Assembly (NCBI GenBank): GCA_037349315.1
Contig: JBAIAC010000006.1
Location: forward strand, 16,651,501-16,715,500
DNA length: 64,000 nt
Origin: Chelydra serpentina
Taxonomy: Eukaryota > Chordata > Testudines > Chelydridae
Direction: 5' to 3'
Shown here one piece after another: positions 46,683 through 57,434 of this stretch. Under the pieces are notes generated by a model. It was not told the origin of the DNA, ran no database searches, and was given only the letters and a program-made list of their open reading frames with translations. Every line of letters starts with the position of its first letter. Position 1 is the stretch's first letter. The position numbers and the translations under genes were made by a program.

Positions 46683-46900
46683 ACATGGGAACATAGGAAT
46701 TGCCATACTGGATCAAAGCAGTGGTTCATCTAATGAAGTACCTGCCTCTGATAGTGACCAGTACCAGATTCTGCTCACAGGGTAAATTTCTTCCTAACCC
46801 TCTCACTTTGGTTTATGCCCTGAAGCATGAAGTTTATGTCCTGAAGCATATCTATCACTCTAAAAACAAAAACAAAAACAAAAACAAACAACCCCCTACC
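46683..46900 (-). mobile_element. CR1 3' UTR fragment and AAAAAC repeat
   Basis: 'aacataggaattgccatact' is the complement of the same 3' end as at 6309. The similarity fades after ~46840. A simple (AAAAAC)n tract follows at 46862-46890. Confidence 0.65.
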
Positions 46901-47481
46901 TAGTGTAATGATGAATGTTCTCGTTATTCATATCAATACCCAGATCTGCTGCATATCTCAACCCCTGCTAACTGAAGCAGAAGTACATTTCTCTCTAACT
47001 TTGCATTTTTATGTGTCATTTAATCCAAGACTAGATTGTGTTGGACCTGACTGGTTTGTGGGATCTCCAGCAGTTGCAAAAATGGCTTCAAAACCAGTGC
47101 TAAGGCCCTGTGAAATATGTTCAGTTGTGAAAGGGAAATGGTCCATATACTGAATCATTGTCTAGTTGTCTGTGTATCTGTCTAAGAGAGAGGCAAGACT
47201 GGATCAATTCCCTCTCTTTCTCTTCTCTCATCCTATTATGCTTCTTTCTGTACTTTACTTTAAAAAAATCAGTAGGGCCATAAATACTTGTCCATGCCCT
47301 AATCATCTTCCATCGTGATACCTACAAGCCTCCTATCTGGCTATCCGGATACTCATATCCTCCGTCTAGTCTTTCCAAAATATGATGACTAAAATTATTT
47401 TATTTATCCTTTGGTCCAACCACATCTGTTACATACACCTTTTCTTCATCTCTTCCCTGACTCTCCCTTGCATGTCTAATC

Positions 47482-47580
47482 ATAGAATAATAGAAGTGCA
47501 GGACTGGAAGGGACCTCAACAGGTCATGTAGTCCAGTCCCCTGCACTCAAGGCAGAACTAAGTAATAACCAACTTCAGGT
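47482..47580 (-). mobile_element. CR1 3' end fragment
   Basis: 'gcaggactggaagggacctc' and 'aacaggtcatgtagtccagt' are the complement of the CR1 3' terminus. ~100 bp only. Confidence 0.75.
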
Positions 47581-47584
47581 TTTT

Positions 47585-49330
47585 CACCCTTCCCTTCAGT
47601 GTCTTGCATTTTGTTTCCTGCCATCTAAATATGCTAGAACTAGAGTTTTCTACTCTGTTCTATGTAGGTTCTTTTACCATCCTTATCACCTAAGTCTGAG
47701 AGTGTCTTCCAGTACAGCATTAAGTGACTAGCTAATACCTGTCACATGTGGTTTGTACTTTCTCTCATCCTCTTGCAGGAGATGGCCTTCAGGGCATCTT
47801 ACAACAATCATGTCTTTCTCAGACACTTCAAAGTGTGGGGAAGGAGGGGATAATAGGATGGGAAGCAGAATGACATTGGGACTGATTTTTCAAGTCTCTA
47901 TTTTGATTTGTTTGTTTTGCAATATGAATTTGTGGTTTAAAATTATGTAATGCTCCTGTAGTGCTGGATAGGTGTAACATTAGATCATGATGATGGAGCC
48001 TGGATAGGTAGCTATGCATAGGGTGAAATAAAGAAATAGTATTTCCATTAATATATATGGTGGAACCAGAGATGCTATGGTAGTTATATCTGTAATAGAT
48101 CTCTTTCTAAATGGTTTCTTAAAAATCATATGCTTTTGGGCTGCATCCAAAGTGAAGAATGTCATGATGCTAATAATGACAGTAGGTCAATTCTTACTAT
48201 ATTCAAATTACATTGTACATATTTTAAATTGCAAATGTTGTGTATACTATCAACTACTGCATATATCTAAATAAAGTAAAATACATTTCCATAAAACAAA
48301 TATATGGAAAATAATTGCTTTTACTATGGGCAGCTGGAAATCCTGTTCCCAGTGAACAGACCTGATGCATTTATATAACTTCTTGGCTGTCTACACTTAT
48401 GTCCATCTATTAAGATGTGATCCTGGTGCCTGTTCTTGAGTTGGTCAGACATTTGCCTTAGGGCATAAATGCCAGGGAGTGATGGTTTTAGATGGACAAC
48501 CTGTATAACAGTGACATGCTTTCTCTCTTGAAATACAAACAATGCTTATGCAGCATGTCACTGAATTAAATCAGGATAAACTGTAGTGCTGGATCTCTTC
48601 TGATCTTAACAGGCACGCTACAGTATATGTGCCACACTGCATTAAATTTCAAACAACCTTTTTTAAAAAAGAAGTAGGTAATTCACCATCCAAAGAACTG
48701 GATCAGTCAACTCCGGCTAAAGCCTATCTCTATTATTTTGATGTTTTGTAAATCTTCATCTTACATTTCCACTAGCCTAATTCTCATCTGAAGCCTTTTC
48801 CATTATAGACTTTCAAACTAATGGACACTTCTTACTCGCTTTTCAAAGGGTCATTGCAGGTATTGAGGTGTGTATTCAGGCCAATGAAACTTCAAATTAT
48901 CCCATGGGTCACAAATACTTCTGGCCTCCCTGAAGATGAGAAGCAAAAGCTTAGCTTCATGATTCTCTTAGAACATTCTTCAGTCTTGCTGGACATTCCT
49001 ACTTGAATGGATTCTTGGTAATGGAGATGCTAGAAATTAACACCAGTGAGGAAGACTCTGTGAAAAATGTTCAGTCATGAAATAATTTCAGTGCTGGAAA
49101 ATGAAATGGTCCACCTCCTGAATTTCTATTTATCTGCTTATGTATCTACCTAGCCTTGAAACAAGACTGTCTGAATTCCCCTACACTTCTCTCAGAGTTT
49201 CCAGTCCTGCACCTCTATGGATGTGGAATTCCTCATGACCTCAGTGGAAGTTCCATGCATGAAGAGACACATCAGTTGTACAGGTACAAGTAGTACAGGT
49301 CCTAAGAAATGTACTTATACCTATATTCTA
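47585..49330. other. Stretch without recognised gene
   Basis: No repeat or gene recognised in 1.7 kb. Confidence 0.4.
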
Positions 49331-49338
49331 GTATCTAA

Positions 49339-49632
49339 AGGTATGTCTGTACTACCCGCCGGATCGGCAGGCAGCGATCAATCCAGCAGGGGTCGATTTA
49401 TTGCATCTAGTCTAGACACGATAAATCAATCCCCGAGCGCTCTCCTGTCGACTCCTGTACTCCACCGGCGCGAGAGGCACATGCAGAGTTGATGGGGGAG
49501 CAGCAGCAGTCGACTCACTGCAGTGAAGACACCGCTGTGAGAGGATCGAAGTACGTCGACTTCAGCTATGTTATTCACATAGCTGAAGTTGCATAACTTA
49601 GATCGATCCCCCCCACTAGTGTAGACCAAGCC
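49339..49632. mobile_element. Harbinger-type MITE, relative of the 7514 copy
   Basis: A 294-bp element flanked by TAA (49336-49338, 49633-49635). It shares overall plan and sequence with 7514-7803, including 'tcgatttattgcatctagtc' and the central hairpin at 49558-49590 with loop TTATTCA. Compared with the 7514 copy, one stem pair has changed from C-G to T-A on both arms. Confidence 0.85.
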
Positions 49633-49639
49633 TAAGAGT

Positions 49640-50160
49640 CATGGATGTTGCATCCTCTGAATCCCCATGGGATTTACCTTCCTTCAGGGGTGCAGAAACC
49701 CGGATTCCTCAACAGACTGGCTCAGTTCAATAGCTGTAGTGTCACTTTCCTCCTCCACTGCAGCACCAGCCACTAACTCTGCTGCAGAGCATCACTACTT
49801 CCTGCTGTCCTCCAACCTGCCTCTCTCCCCAACATAGGAGCCGACTCCATGGCTGCTCCGGGGATTAACTACCCACCAGAAAAGGGGATGCTCAGCACTA
49901 CAGAGCTGGATTAATCTGTTCTGGGCCCCAGTTCCCAGACGGTGGCCCCGCCCCCACTCTGCCCATGCTCCGCCCTGAGGCCCTGCTCATCACTCACCTG
50001 GGGAGGAGGGGCGGAGAGAAGCACCCACCAGCAACACCAAAAATCAGCACCTGTACTCCCCAAGACATTCTCCCAGTCCCCAGAGGAAAGGGTGCTTTTC
50101 CAGCTTCTCCAGAGCCTGTTTCCACTGTGAAGGAACAGGAAGTTGCAATTTACCCAAACC
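49640..50160. other. GC-rich patch, probably repeat-derived
   Basis: Locally GC-rich with several CpG-containing phrases ('cccgcccccactctgcccat'). The wording 'gaagcacccaccagcaac' looks like part of a dispersed repeat, but I cannot classify it. No convincing coding frame. Confidence 0.35.
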
Positions 50161-50164
50161 TCCT

Positions 50165-51185
50165 CATAGGTCTTCCATAATAATCCATAGAGGATTATTC
50201 CCCATAAACATAGTCAAAGTTTAGTTTTTAATTGTACCAAGCGCTTCCCCTGGGGAACTGTTCAGCAGTCCTGTGGAAATCACTGTTGAGATTTTTTTTT
50301 TCAGGATATTGAACCTGAGTTTACCCTTACTTTAATTTCATCTTAGTTCTCCTGTCACCTAAAACAATTCCTACCCATTTGTGGTGTTTACTCTCTTCAG
50401 ATATATTGGCTGGTCTTCAAACCCATCCTTCCCTTTGGTTATTGCTTAGCTAAACTGAGTTCAATGGGACAACTCACCTGTGGAAAGTAAAGCATGTGGG
50501 TGCTTGTTTGATAGAGACCTAATTAAACAAAATCTAGGAAGATTATTACTATTATAGCATTAGTATAACAACTGTTATTTAGTTGTATTTTAGTAGTGCC
50601 CAGAGGCCACAAAGAGATTAAAGCTCCATTGTGGTAGGTGCTGAATAAGCTTGTAGTTAATGACAGTCTCTGTGCTAAAGATCTTGCTATCTAAAAAATG
50701 TTTTCAGTCTGCTAACTATCTTGGGAAAAAATTAGCATTTATCACTTTCTACACCAAAATCCCAGCTGGCATCTGTCTTCTCCACCCCACTTCACATCTT
50801 ATAATTTAGAAACAGTCCTGACTACTGACTGAGAAAAATACTAGATTGAATTATTGCCTTAATCAGCCATTTTAGGGCACACTTAAGAGTTTTTCCTGTC
50901 AGGAAATGGTAAAGACTATGTCAGATCTAAAAGTCATATCAATTACCTGTTAGACAACAGTGAGGCTGCTGGAAATCATGCAGACATTGCAGAAATATCT
51001 GAGATTATCCAAATTCAATCAAGTGAAAGTAACTGTAGGTGATTTGCCCACTTAACTAGATCAGTGATCTTTGACTTTCGATGCTCTAGATCCTCATAGA
51101 AATCTTAATGAATATCCATATTTTTGCTTTAATAAAATGTAATATTTTTAGTAAAATTTGTACCCATAATCTCCCTTCCACCTCC
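50165..51185. other. Mostly unassigned; weak MIR/LINE tail at 50575-50695
   Basis: The phrase 'agtgcccagaggccacaaag' to 'attgtggtaggtgctgaata' resembles the same ancient tail as at 51770. Otherwise nothing. Confidence 0.4.
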
Positions 51186-51189
51186 TAGG

Positions 51190-51725
51190 AGACACTAGGA
51201 ATATAAGAATCATGATGGGCCATCAAGTCCCATGTCTAGGTTCCTATAGTGACTAATACCTATTCTTAAGGAGGAAAGCCTTCACCTTTGTTCACATATA
51301 CCTTTCTAGTAATGTGCAGGAAAATTCCTTTACAATTTCTATGGCAGTAAGTTTAACGCCCCAAAGCATAAGATTTTATTACCCTTAGTCTGCTCAGCAA
51401 CAAATGATTTTAATAGTCATAACATAATCCAGTCCTTTAAAAAAAACAAACCAAACCAAACCTGGCCATAATGTTTTACTGGATGACTTCCTGCTACAGT
51501 GAATTGCTCATTGATTATCCTTGAACTGAAGCAGCATATCCTTTTATTTGATCTAAATTTAACAGCCATCAGTTTCATTGTGAAACTCTTTATTCTTCTA
51601 TCATGAGAGAGTATGAAAAGGGAGAACTGAACTCTTTGTATTTTGAATCCCTTTGTCAAGGCTAATCTAGTTCTTTTTATTTGTTAGGTCTTCTTTCATC
51701 CTACCAAGGATGAAATCCCTAACTT
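51190..51725 (-). mobile_element. CR1-type LINE 3' fragment
   Basis: The left part 'gatgggccatcaagtcccat' is CR1 3' UTR in complement. The minus frame 51659-51417 carries decayed ORF2 tail sequence. Old copy. Confidence 0.65.
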
Positions 51726-51769
51726 TGGTGCCCAGACCTTCTCTATAGGTTTATTAATGATTCATTAAT

Positions 51770-51892
51770 TAATTATTATTATTATTACTGTAGCACCTAG
51801 GAGGCCCAGCCATTGAGAAAGACCACATTGTGCTAGGCGATGCACAAACACAGAACAAACAGATGGTCCCTGCCCACAAAGAGTTTACAGTC
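51770..51892. repeat. Ancient amniote repeat tail
   Basis: An (ATT)n start, 'gtagcacctaggaggcccag', 'cattgtgctaggcgatgcac' and 'tccctgcccacaaagagttt'. This is a widespread amniote repeat tail also seen at 27181. The Harbinger element at 51896 inserted directly at its end. Confidence 0.6.
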
Positions 51893-52204
51893 TAAGGCTA
51901 GGTCTACACTAGGACTTTATGTCGAATTTATCAGCGTTAACTCGATTTAATCCCTCACCCGTCCACATTAGGAAGCAGTTTATTTCGACATTAAGGGCTC
52001 CTTGAATCGATTTCGGTACTCCACCCTGACGAGGGGAGTAGCGCCAAATTCGAAATGGGCATGTCGAATGCGAGGTACTGTGGACGGAATTCGACGCTAA
52101 TAGCTCCGGGAGCTATCCCACAGTGCACCACTCAGTGGACGCTCAGGGCAGTATTGTGTACTCAGATGCTCTGACCTGCCACTCAGAGAAATCCCCGCGA
52201 AAAT

Positions 52205-52862
52205 TTGAATGCTTTTTCCTCTGTGGCCATTTTGAATCCCATTGCCTCTTTGGACATAGTGGCGAGCTCAGCAGCACTGGCAATGATGCAGAGCTCTACA
52301 GCGGTGGTTTCGATGCCATCACTGAATAGAAAGAGAGCTCCAACATGGAGTGATCGTGAGGTTTTGGATCTCATCGCTGTGTGGGGCGATGAATCGATCC
52401 TAGCCGAGCTCCGTTCAAAAAGACGGAATGCCAAAATTTTCGAGAAGATTTCACAGGCTATGACGGAGAGAGGGTACAGCCGGGATGCTACGCAGTGCCG
52501 CGTCAAAATCAAGGAGCTACGTCAGGCGTACCAAAAGACCAAAGAGTCCAACGGACGCTCCGGCTCAGCGCCTCAGACTTGCCGATTTTACGAGGCACTG
52601 CACGCCATGCTCGGTGGTGCGGCAACAACTACCCCACCAGTGTCCGTGGACACCGATGATGGGGTCCATTCTACGGACACATCGGAGGAGGTTTTCGCTG
52701 ACGGCGAAGAAGAGGAAGGAGGGCAGGGGGACGAGGCAATCGAAAGCGGTCACTCTGGAGATTTCCCCGACAGCCAGGAACTATTCCTCACCCTGACTGC
52801 GCTGCCCTTCGAACACTCCCAAGGCAGCATTCCTGACCAGGAATCAGGAGAGGGATCATCAG
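52205..52862 (+). CDS. Myb/SANT-like DNA-binding protein of Harbinger, exon 1
   Basis: Exon 1 encodes ~219 codons. The SANT/Myb-like trihelix domain is at residues ~42-130: the 'RAPTWSDREVLDLIAVWG' segment supplies helix 1 with its tryptophans, and 'RGYSRDATQCRVKIKELRQA' the recognition helix. An acidic and Ser/Glu-rich region follows (~150-200). The true start may be the ATG at 52205 or the in-frame ATGs at 52283/52286, which fit the domain better. The exon ends at AG|GTCAGT (52862|52863), phase 1. Established: Harbinger Myb-like proteins bind the terminal repeats and help the transposase reach the nucleus. Similar proteins exist as host genes (MSANTD group), so domestication cannot be excluded. 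Confidence 0.82.
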
Positions 52863-52974
52863 GTCAGTGTTTTAGACATTTATTTTCAATACAATAGTTA
52901 TGGTGTGTTAGCGCTCTGTAACTGTGGCTTCATTGGCCTTATGCGCTTCACCTTGGAGTCGCTTTCCCGTGCAA

Positions 52975-53339
52975 CTATTCGAAAAGTCTGTCAATATGTA
53001 TGGGGATAGAGGTGTAATCACCAGCAGAGATCTCAGAGAAGCTGTCTTGAAGGTACAGCGATAGCTTGTTTAGCACGTTCACTGGGAGAGCTGCCTTATT
53101 GTCTCCTCCATGGTAGGATACTTTCCCGCGCCATGCGAGCAGCAGGTACTCTGGTATCATTGCCTTGCATAGCATGGCAGCATACGGCCCCGGGGTTTGC
53201 TTGCATTGACTCAGCATGCAGATTTTCTCTGTCTCCGTAATCCTCATCAGAGTGATATCAGTCATGGGGTCCTGGTTCGAATGAGTGGTATAATTAGTAT
53301 ACTGCATGCTTCCTTTTCCCCTTACAGACAGACACCCGG
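52975..53339 (-). CDS. Possible antisense terminal exon in the Myb-gene intron
   Basis: A minus-strand frame of about 121 codons, bounded upstream by a candidate acceptor (...GTAAACAG|CC, exon starting at 53339) in phase 1. This matches the phase of the donor at 54273. The frame stops at 52975-52977, and an AATAAA lies 91 bases downstream on the same strand (52884-52879). The translation has balanced composition (TDITLMRITETEKICML; NVLNKLSLYLQDSF; SIPIHIDRLFE), not repeat-like. Function unknown. It may be a second gene of the transposon or a captured host fragment. The plus strand has an acceptor-like site at 53330, which is a caution. Confidence 0.45.
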
Positions 53340-53450
53340 CTGTTTACGTTAACGCGTGGTGGTAGGGGGTCGGGAGCAAAACCAGTAGTACATATCGGTG
53401 CGCGGGTAGGGACAGTCCCGGGGACCGGCAACGCTAAACCGGGGATAGGA

Positions 53451-54141
53451 TAGGCGAGCCGTTCACGCTGAGCGGTTTGCGGGCATTTTTGATTCCCTAG
53501 AGCAGCCACGCGGAGGGGGGGGAGGGTAGGCGAGCCGTTCACGCTGAGCGGTTCGCGGGCATTTTTGGTTCCTTGGAGCGGCCACGCTGAGGGGGGGGAA
53601 GGGTAGGCGAGCCGTTCACGCTGAGCGGTTCGCGGGCATTTTTGGTTCCCTGGAACGGCCACGCTGAGGGGGGGGGAGGGTAGGCGAGCCGTTCACGCAG
53701 AGCGGTTCGCGGGCATTTTTGATTCCCTAGAGCAGCCACGCGGAGGGGGGGGAGGGTAGGCGAGCCGTTCACGCTGAGCGGTTCGCGGGCATTTTTGGTT
53801 CCCTGGAGCGGCCACGGTGAGGGGGGGGGAAGGGTAGACGAGCCGTTCACGCTGAGCGGTTCGCGGGCATTTTTGATTACCTAGAGCAGCCACGCGGAGG
53901 GGGGGGAGGGTAGGCGAGCCGTTCACGCTGAGCGGTTCGCGGGCATTTTTGGTTCCCTGGAGCGGCCACGCTGAGGGGGGGGAAGGGTAGGCGAGCCGTT
54001 CACGCTGAGCGGTTCGCGGGCATTTTTGATTCCCTGGAGCGGCCACGCTGAGGGGGGGGAAGGGTAGGCGAGCCGTTCACGCAGAGCGGTTCGCGGGCAT
54101 TTTTGGTTCCCTGGAGCGGCAACGCGGACTGGGGGGTGGTT
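53451..54141 (+). repeat. 77-bp minisatellite, nine units
   Basis: Units start at 53451, 53527, 53604, 53681, 53757, 53835, 53911, 53988 and 54065, giving spacings of 76-78. Each has 'gcgagccgttcacgc', 'gcgggcatttttg' and a G run of 7-9. Two variants alternate: A ('ctagagcagccacgcgg') in units 1, 4 and 6, and B ('ctggagcggccacgctgag') in the others. The phrase 'cgagccgttcacgctgagcg' with the following 'gttcg' forms an imperfect hairpin. It lies wholly inside the Myb-gene intron. Confidence 0.97.
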
Positions 54142-54273
54142 TAGGACAGCCGCCGTAGATTATCGGTTTGGCCAGCAGCAGTTACTGACCGCCGCCAGGA
54201 ACACTGAGGGAGACATGGGAGTACAGCAGTGCTGTGAAGCAATCTCGCAGCAGTCCAAAGTTAGCACCTTACC

Positions 54274-54348
54274 ATGGTTTTCAGAGAGGTGATTTTCTGT
54301 GTACGGCAAGGCTTCTGGGATCCGTATACCGGGACCCCAGACACTCAC
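54274..54348 (-). CDS. Possible antisense exon upstream (minus strand)
   Basis: A short open stretch on the minus strand, ending at a strong donor: ...ACCATG|GTAAGG, with the exon's last base at 54273 in phase 1. Content reads V/M-SVWGPGIRIPEALPYT and so on. It has no ATG, and an in-frame stop lies just upstream at 54349-54351, so a further 5' exon or a different start would be needed. Its phase fits the acceptor at 53340 (see next entry). I do not recognise the protein. Confidence 0.35.
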
Positions 54349-54495
54349 TCAGCCTTAAGGCATAGTATTTGACCTTGTAGTACGTGTACATGTGATAGGC
54401 ACTGTCTTTGGTCCTATTCACGGTGAAAGAGTATGGTCATTGTTCTTGAAAAAGTATCATTCTGAGGAATTCACTCCCTTTCATTTATCCCACAG

Positions 54496-54977
54496 CTGTG
54501 AGTGTCTCCCGCCCAACCCGTGCTTCTCCCACCCATGGCCTAGTCCAGACAAGGCGGCGCAAAAAGAGAACCAGGGACGACATGTTCTCGGAATTAGTGA
54601 TGCTGTCACAGAGGGAGGCGGCACAGCGCAGAGAGGACTTCGCACGGTACGAGCGAGCAGCCAGGGAACGGGAGCAGAGGGCTGAAGCGCGCGAGGACAG
54701 GTGGCGGCAGGAGGATCAGCAGGCGACCCAAACAATGCTGGGAATAATGAGGGAGCAAACAGACACGCTCCGGCGCCTAGTGGATATTCTCCAGGACAGG
54801 AGACATGAGGAAAGAGCGCCTCTGTATGTTCTTTCAAGCCGCCCTCCCCCGCCACCAAGTCCAGTGGCTTCCTCCCCAAAAGTCACTAGGACAAGGGGAG
54901 CCAGGGTGCGTGGAAATACTCAATCCACCCCTGCAGACCGCTGCAGTAGCAGAAGGCTGTCATTCCCAAAACCATAG
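54496..54977 (+). CDS. Myb/SANT-like DNA-binding protein of Harbinger, exon 2
   Basis: It follows a good acceptor (pyrimidine-rich, ...TTATCCCACAG at 54495). The phase-1 junction with exon 1 is in frame, and no stop occurs until TAG at 54975-54977. It encodes ~160 residues: a basic motif (RRRKKRTRDDM), then a long charged coiled-coil-like helix rich in Arg/Glu/Gln (~residues 30-95 of the exon), then a Pro/Ser-rich tail ending in RRLSFPKP. The predicted protein is ~380 residues in total. The lack of any disabling mutation across two exons is unusual among the elements here. Splicing is inferred from sequence only. Confidence 0.8.
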
Positions 54978-55055
54978 ACTTTTCCCCCCTCTCCATCCAG
55001 CAACACCCCTGAGCACCTCCCTTCCCAGGTTTCATGTTAAGTTACTGTTTTCTTG

Positions 55056-55061
55056 AATAAA
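55056..55061 (+). terminator. Polyadenylation signal of the Myb-like gene
   Basis: AATAAA 79 bases after the stop codon of exon 2, followed by a T/G-rich region (cttgttttttggttc). Suitable as the 3' end signal of the two-exon gene. Confidence 0.65.
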
Positions 55062-55367
55062 TCTTGTTTTTTGGTTCACCGATGTTTCCCTGAGTGTTTT
55101 AAATGGGACCGTTTGTATCTCTGGGTAGTGGTTAACATGTTTTTTAAGTGCAGAGAATGGGAGCACAAACGAGGGTGCAGACAGGTTAACTGCTGAAGTG
55201 ACAAGCACAGTACACATTGCATGCATTAAGCACACCTTTCCTTCGTTGTGCTGTTTTCTACATTCTAAACGTGGGGTTGGGGGTTGGGTGGTGCACTGTA
55301 TGTTTGGGGAGGGTGGTTGCTGATCTTTTGCGGCTGACGGTAGCCTGCTGGATAGATCAATGCACTG

Positions 55368-55955
55368 GTTAGGTCCTGATCAGCCACACCATCACCGGTT
55401 CATTCACCTGCACATCCACCAATGTAATATATGCCATAATGTGCCAGCAATGCCCCTCTGCTATGTACATCGGTCAAACTGGACAGTCCTTACGCAAAAG
55501 GATAAATGGACACAAATCAGATATAAGGAATGGCAATATACAAAAGCCTGTAGGAGAAAACTTCAATCTTCCTGGCCACACCATAGCAGATTTACAGGTA
55601 GCCATCCTGCAGCAACAAAACTTCAGGACCAGACTCCAAAGAGAAACTGTAGCGCTTCAGTTCATTTGCAAATTTGACACCATCAGCTCAGGACTAAACA
55701 AAGACTATGAATGGCTAGCCAACTACAAAAGCAGTTTCTCCTCCCTGGGTGTTCACACCTCAACTGCTAGAAGAGGGCCTCACCCTCTCTGATTAAGCTA
55801 ACCTCGTCATCTCTAGCCTGAATCTTCCCTGCACATTTATATCTGCCCCTGGACATTTCCACTGCTTGCATCCGAAGAAGTGGGTATTCACCCATGAAAG
55901 CTTATGCTTCAATACCTCTGTTAGTCTATAAGGTGCCACAGGACCCTTTATCGCT
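55368..55955 (+). mobile_element. Penelope-like element, 3' part, copy 2
   Basis: It begins inside the ORF (SHTITGSFTCTS region), runs through GIY-YIG, the ORF end, and the 3' UTR with a degenerate hammerhead-like core (CCGAAGA at 55872-55878, GAAA at 55896-55899). It ends at 'gccacaggaccctttatcgc'. Its junction with the Harbinger element at ~55367 marks the loss of the latter's 3' part. Confidence 0.88.
55439..55792 (+). pseudogene. Penelope GIY-YIG endonuclease C-terminal fragment
   Basis: A 117-codon frame, open from the truncation point. CQQCPSAMYIGQTGQSLRKR (residues ~2-21) is the GIY-YIG core; the helix RINGHKSDI and the C-terminal part (QRETVALQFICKFDTI) follow. It reads through the position where copy 1 has a TGA. 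There is no RT domain and no real start codon, so it is a fragment, although the domain itself is uninterrupted. Confidence 0.85.
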
Positions 55956-55959
55956 TCAT

Positions 55960-57430
55960 AAGTCCATTGACGTGGGCTCCATTGATTGAGGAGCTGGTCA
56001 ATGTGAATAGTCAATGAACAATCCATAGACTAAAATGTCTTTTGCATTAACTGTCAAACGCTTTTCAATAGCAGACAAGTTAACAAAAAGCAAAATCCAT
56101 CTGTTGATAATTCACAAACAGAAAAAAGGGCTCAATCTGTCAAATGAGTGATTCCTTACCCAGCTAGCTCACCCAGATCTAATAGCTACCACACAAAGAT
56201 GTTGTGAGGATTAATTAGTTAATATTTGTAAAGTGCTGCGAGAATGAAGATTGTTAGATCAGCGCTAAATGTTTTATTTACATGATTTTACACAGCGGCC
56301 TGCCAGACTCCCATGGGGTTTGGAGTATCCCTGTGTTTGCAGGTTCCCACTGCAAGTTTAGTCAGGACAAACCCCACTTTTATCATGACATAATGTATTT
56401 TTATTGCACCAGCAGCACAAATGCATCCTACAATGTATAAATTAAGGGATTACTTTCGATACAGCTCACTCTCCAGAAAAAAACCCTATCATAAATTGGG
56501 ACCCTTTCAAAGCATTGCCAAATGTAAATTTAGAGTGCAGCCTATGAGTTCATGTCAAAAACGTATCCACAGGCTCATTTGTCAGGTAGTGTTATTGATT
56601 TTATAATGTGTAATGTTTTTCTTATTGAGAAAGTGTTCCCAGGCCTGAGCTTATTAACACAAGGTTGATTACTCTTTGGGGGGAAGCAAACAGTTCTGTC
56701 ATTTATTTAAGATGATAAGTGCAGGAAAATCATGGGTTTTATATTCACATTAGGTGAATGAAAATTATGGTTACTGATTAAATAATATGAGGCTTGAAAA
56801 TTAAAGTATAGTACAATGCTTCCTCTTTATGAAGCTTCTAGATGTAAGCTATATGAGTTACTGAACTTTGAAGAGGACATTTTACCTGTATATTATATAT
56901 TTATTAATAGCATTTTATTTCTCTCATTTTATGGCTAATGAAGTTTGTATGAAATCACAATCTTTGCATCTCGTGTTCCTGCAGTTTATGTACCAGCTGA
57001 AGATATAATTCTCTGATTTTGATACAGTATTATAATCTTTCCCATTGCAATCCATTCTAAGACATATGCACCACTCCACAGGAATATGACTTCTGGTAGA
57101 GAATAGCTCGCAAGAGAGCAGATGGCCTTGTCAGTAACAAAAGTTGAGCTTTAGAAAGCCAAATAAGGGTTAAAGATATATAACTCCCATTAGTTTGTCT
57201 AAGTCCCATAACTGGCTGTGGAAATCTCAACTAAATATAATATTTTCATTCAAATATCCTGACTAATAAAGAAAGAGGCAAGCAGTACCATCTCTGACCC
57301 CCAGAAAAGGTATAGGGCCTGTTCCACCAGTACTGCATGTGGTGTTATATCAGTGTAAAATCGGTGAAGTTACAGTGGCATCAAACTGGAGTAACACACT
57401 GGTAAATCAAGCCCCAAAACATACACATCA
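55960..57430. other. Mostly unassigned; MIR-like remnant at 56190-56280
   Basis: The phrase 'atgttgtgaggattaattag' to 'tttgtaaagtgctgcgagaa' is the end of an old MIR-type core and tail. The rest has no recognised feature. Confidence 0.45.
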
Positions 57431-57434
57431 AACT

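Larger units (their letters stand above)
51896..55367 (+). mobile_element. Harbinger-type DNA transposon, 3'-truncated, with Myb-like gene
   Basis: It starts with GGCTAGGTCTACACTAGGAC after TAA (51893-51895); the same terminal motif is found in the MITEs of this window. It contains a two-exon Myb/SANT-like gene (a usual second gene of PIF/Harbinger elements), a minisatellite and an antisense frame. No DDE transposase and no right terminal repeat are found before Penelope sequence begins at ~55368, so the 3' part is missing. The element is GC-richer than its surroundings and its coding part is intact, which suggests a young copy. Confidence 0.8.

Noticed and set aside
53331..53369. An extra plus-strand exon after the acceptor-like TTCCCCTTACAG at 53330
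   Set aside because: Joined to exon 1 in phase, it hits a stop after about a dozen codons, whereas joining to 54496 stays open to a natural end.
53539..54046. Long minus-strand frames across the minisatellite (103-122 codons)
   Set aside because: They are products of the 77-bp repeat, which is open in several frames. The same peptide recurs in shifted registers. I kept only the non-repetitive antisense stretches outside the array.
53451..54141. CRISPR-like regular spacing
   Set aside because: The whole 77-bp unit repeats; there are no unique spacers. The context is a eukaryotic transposon.
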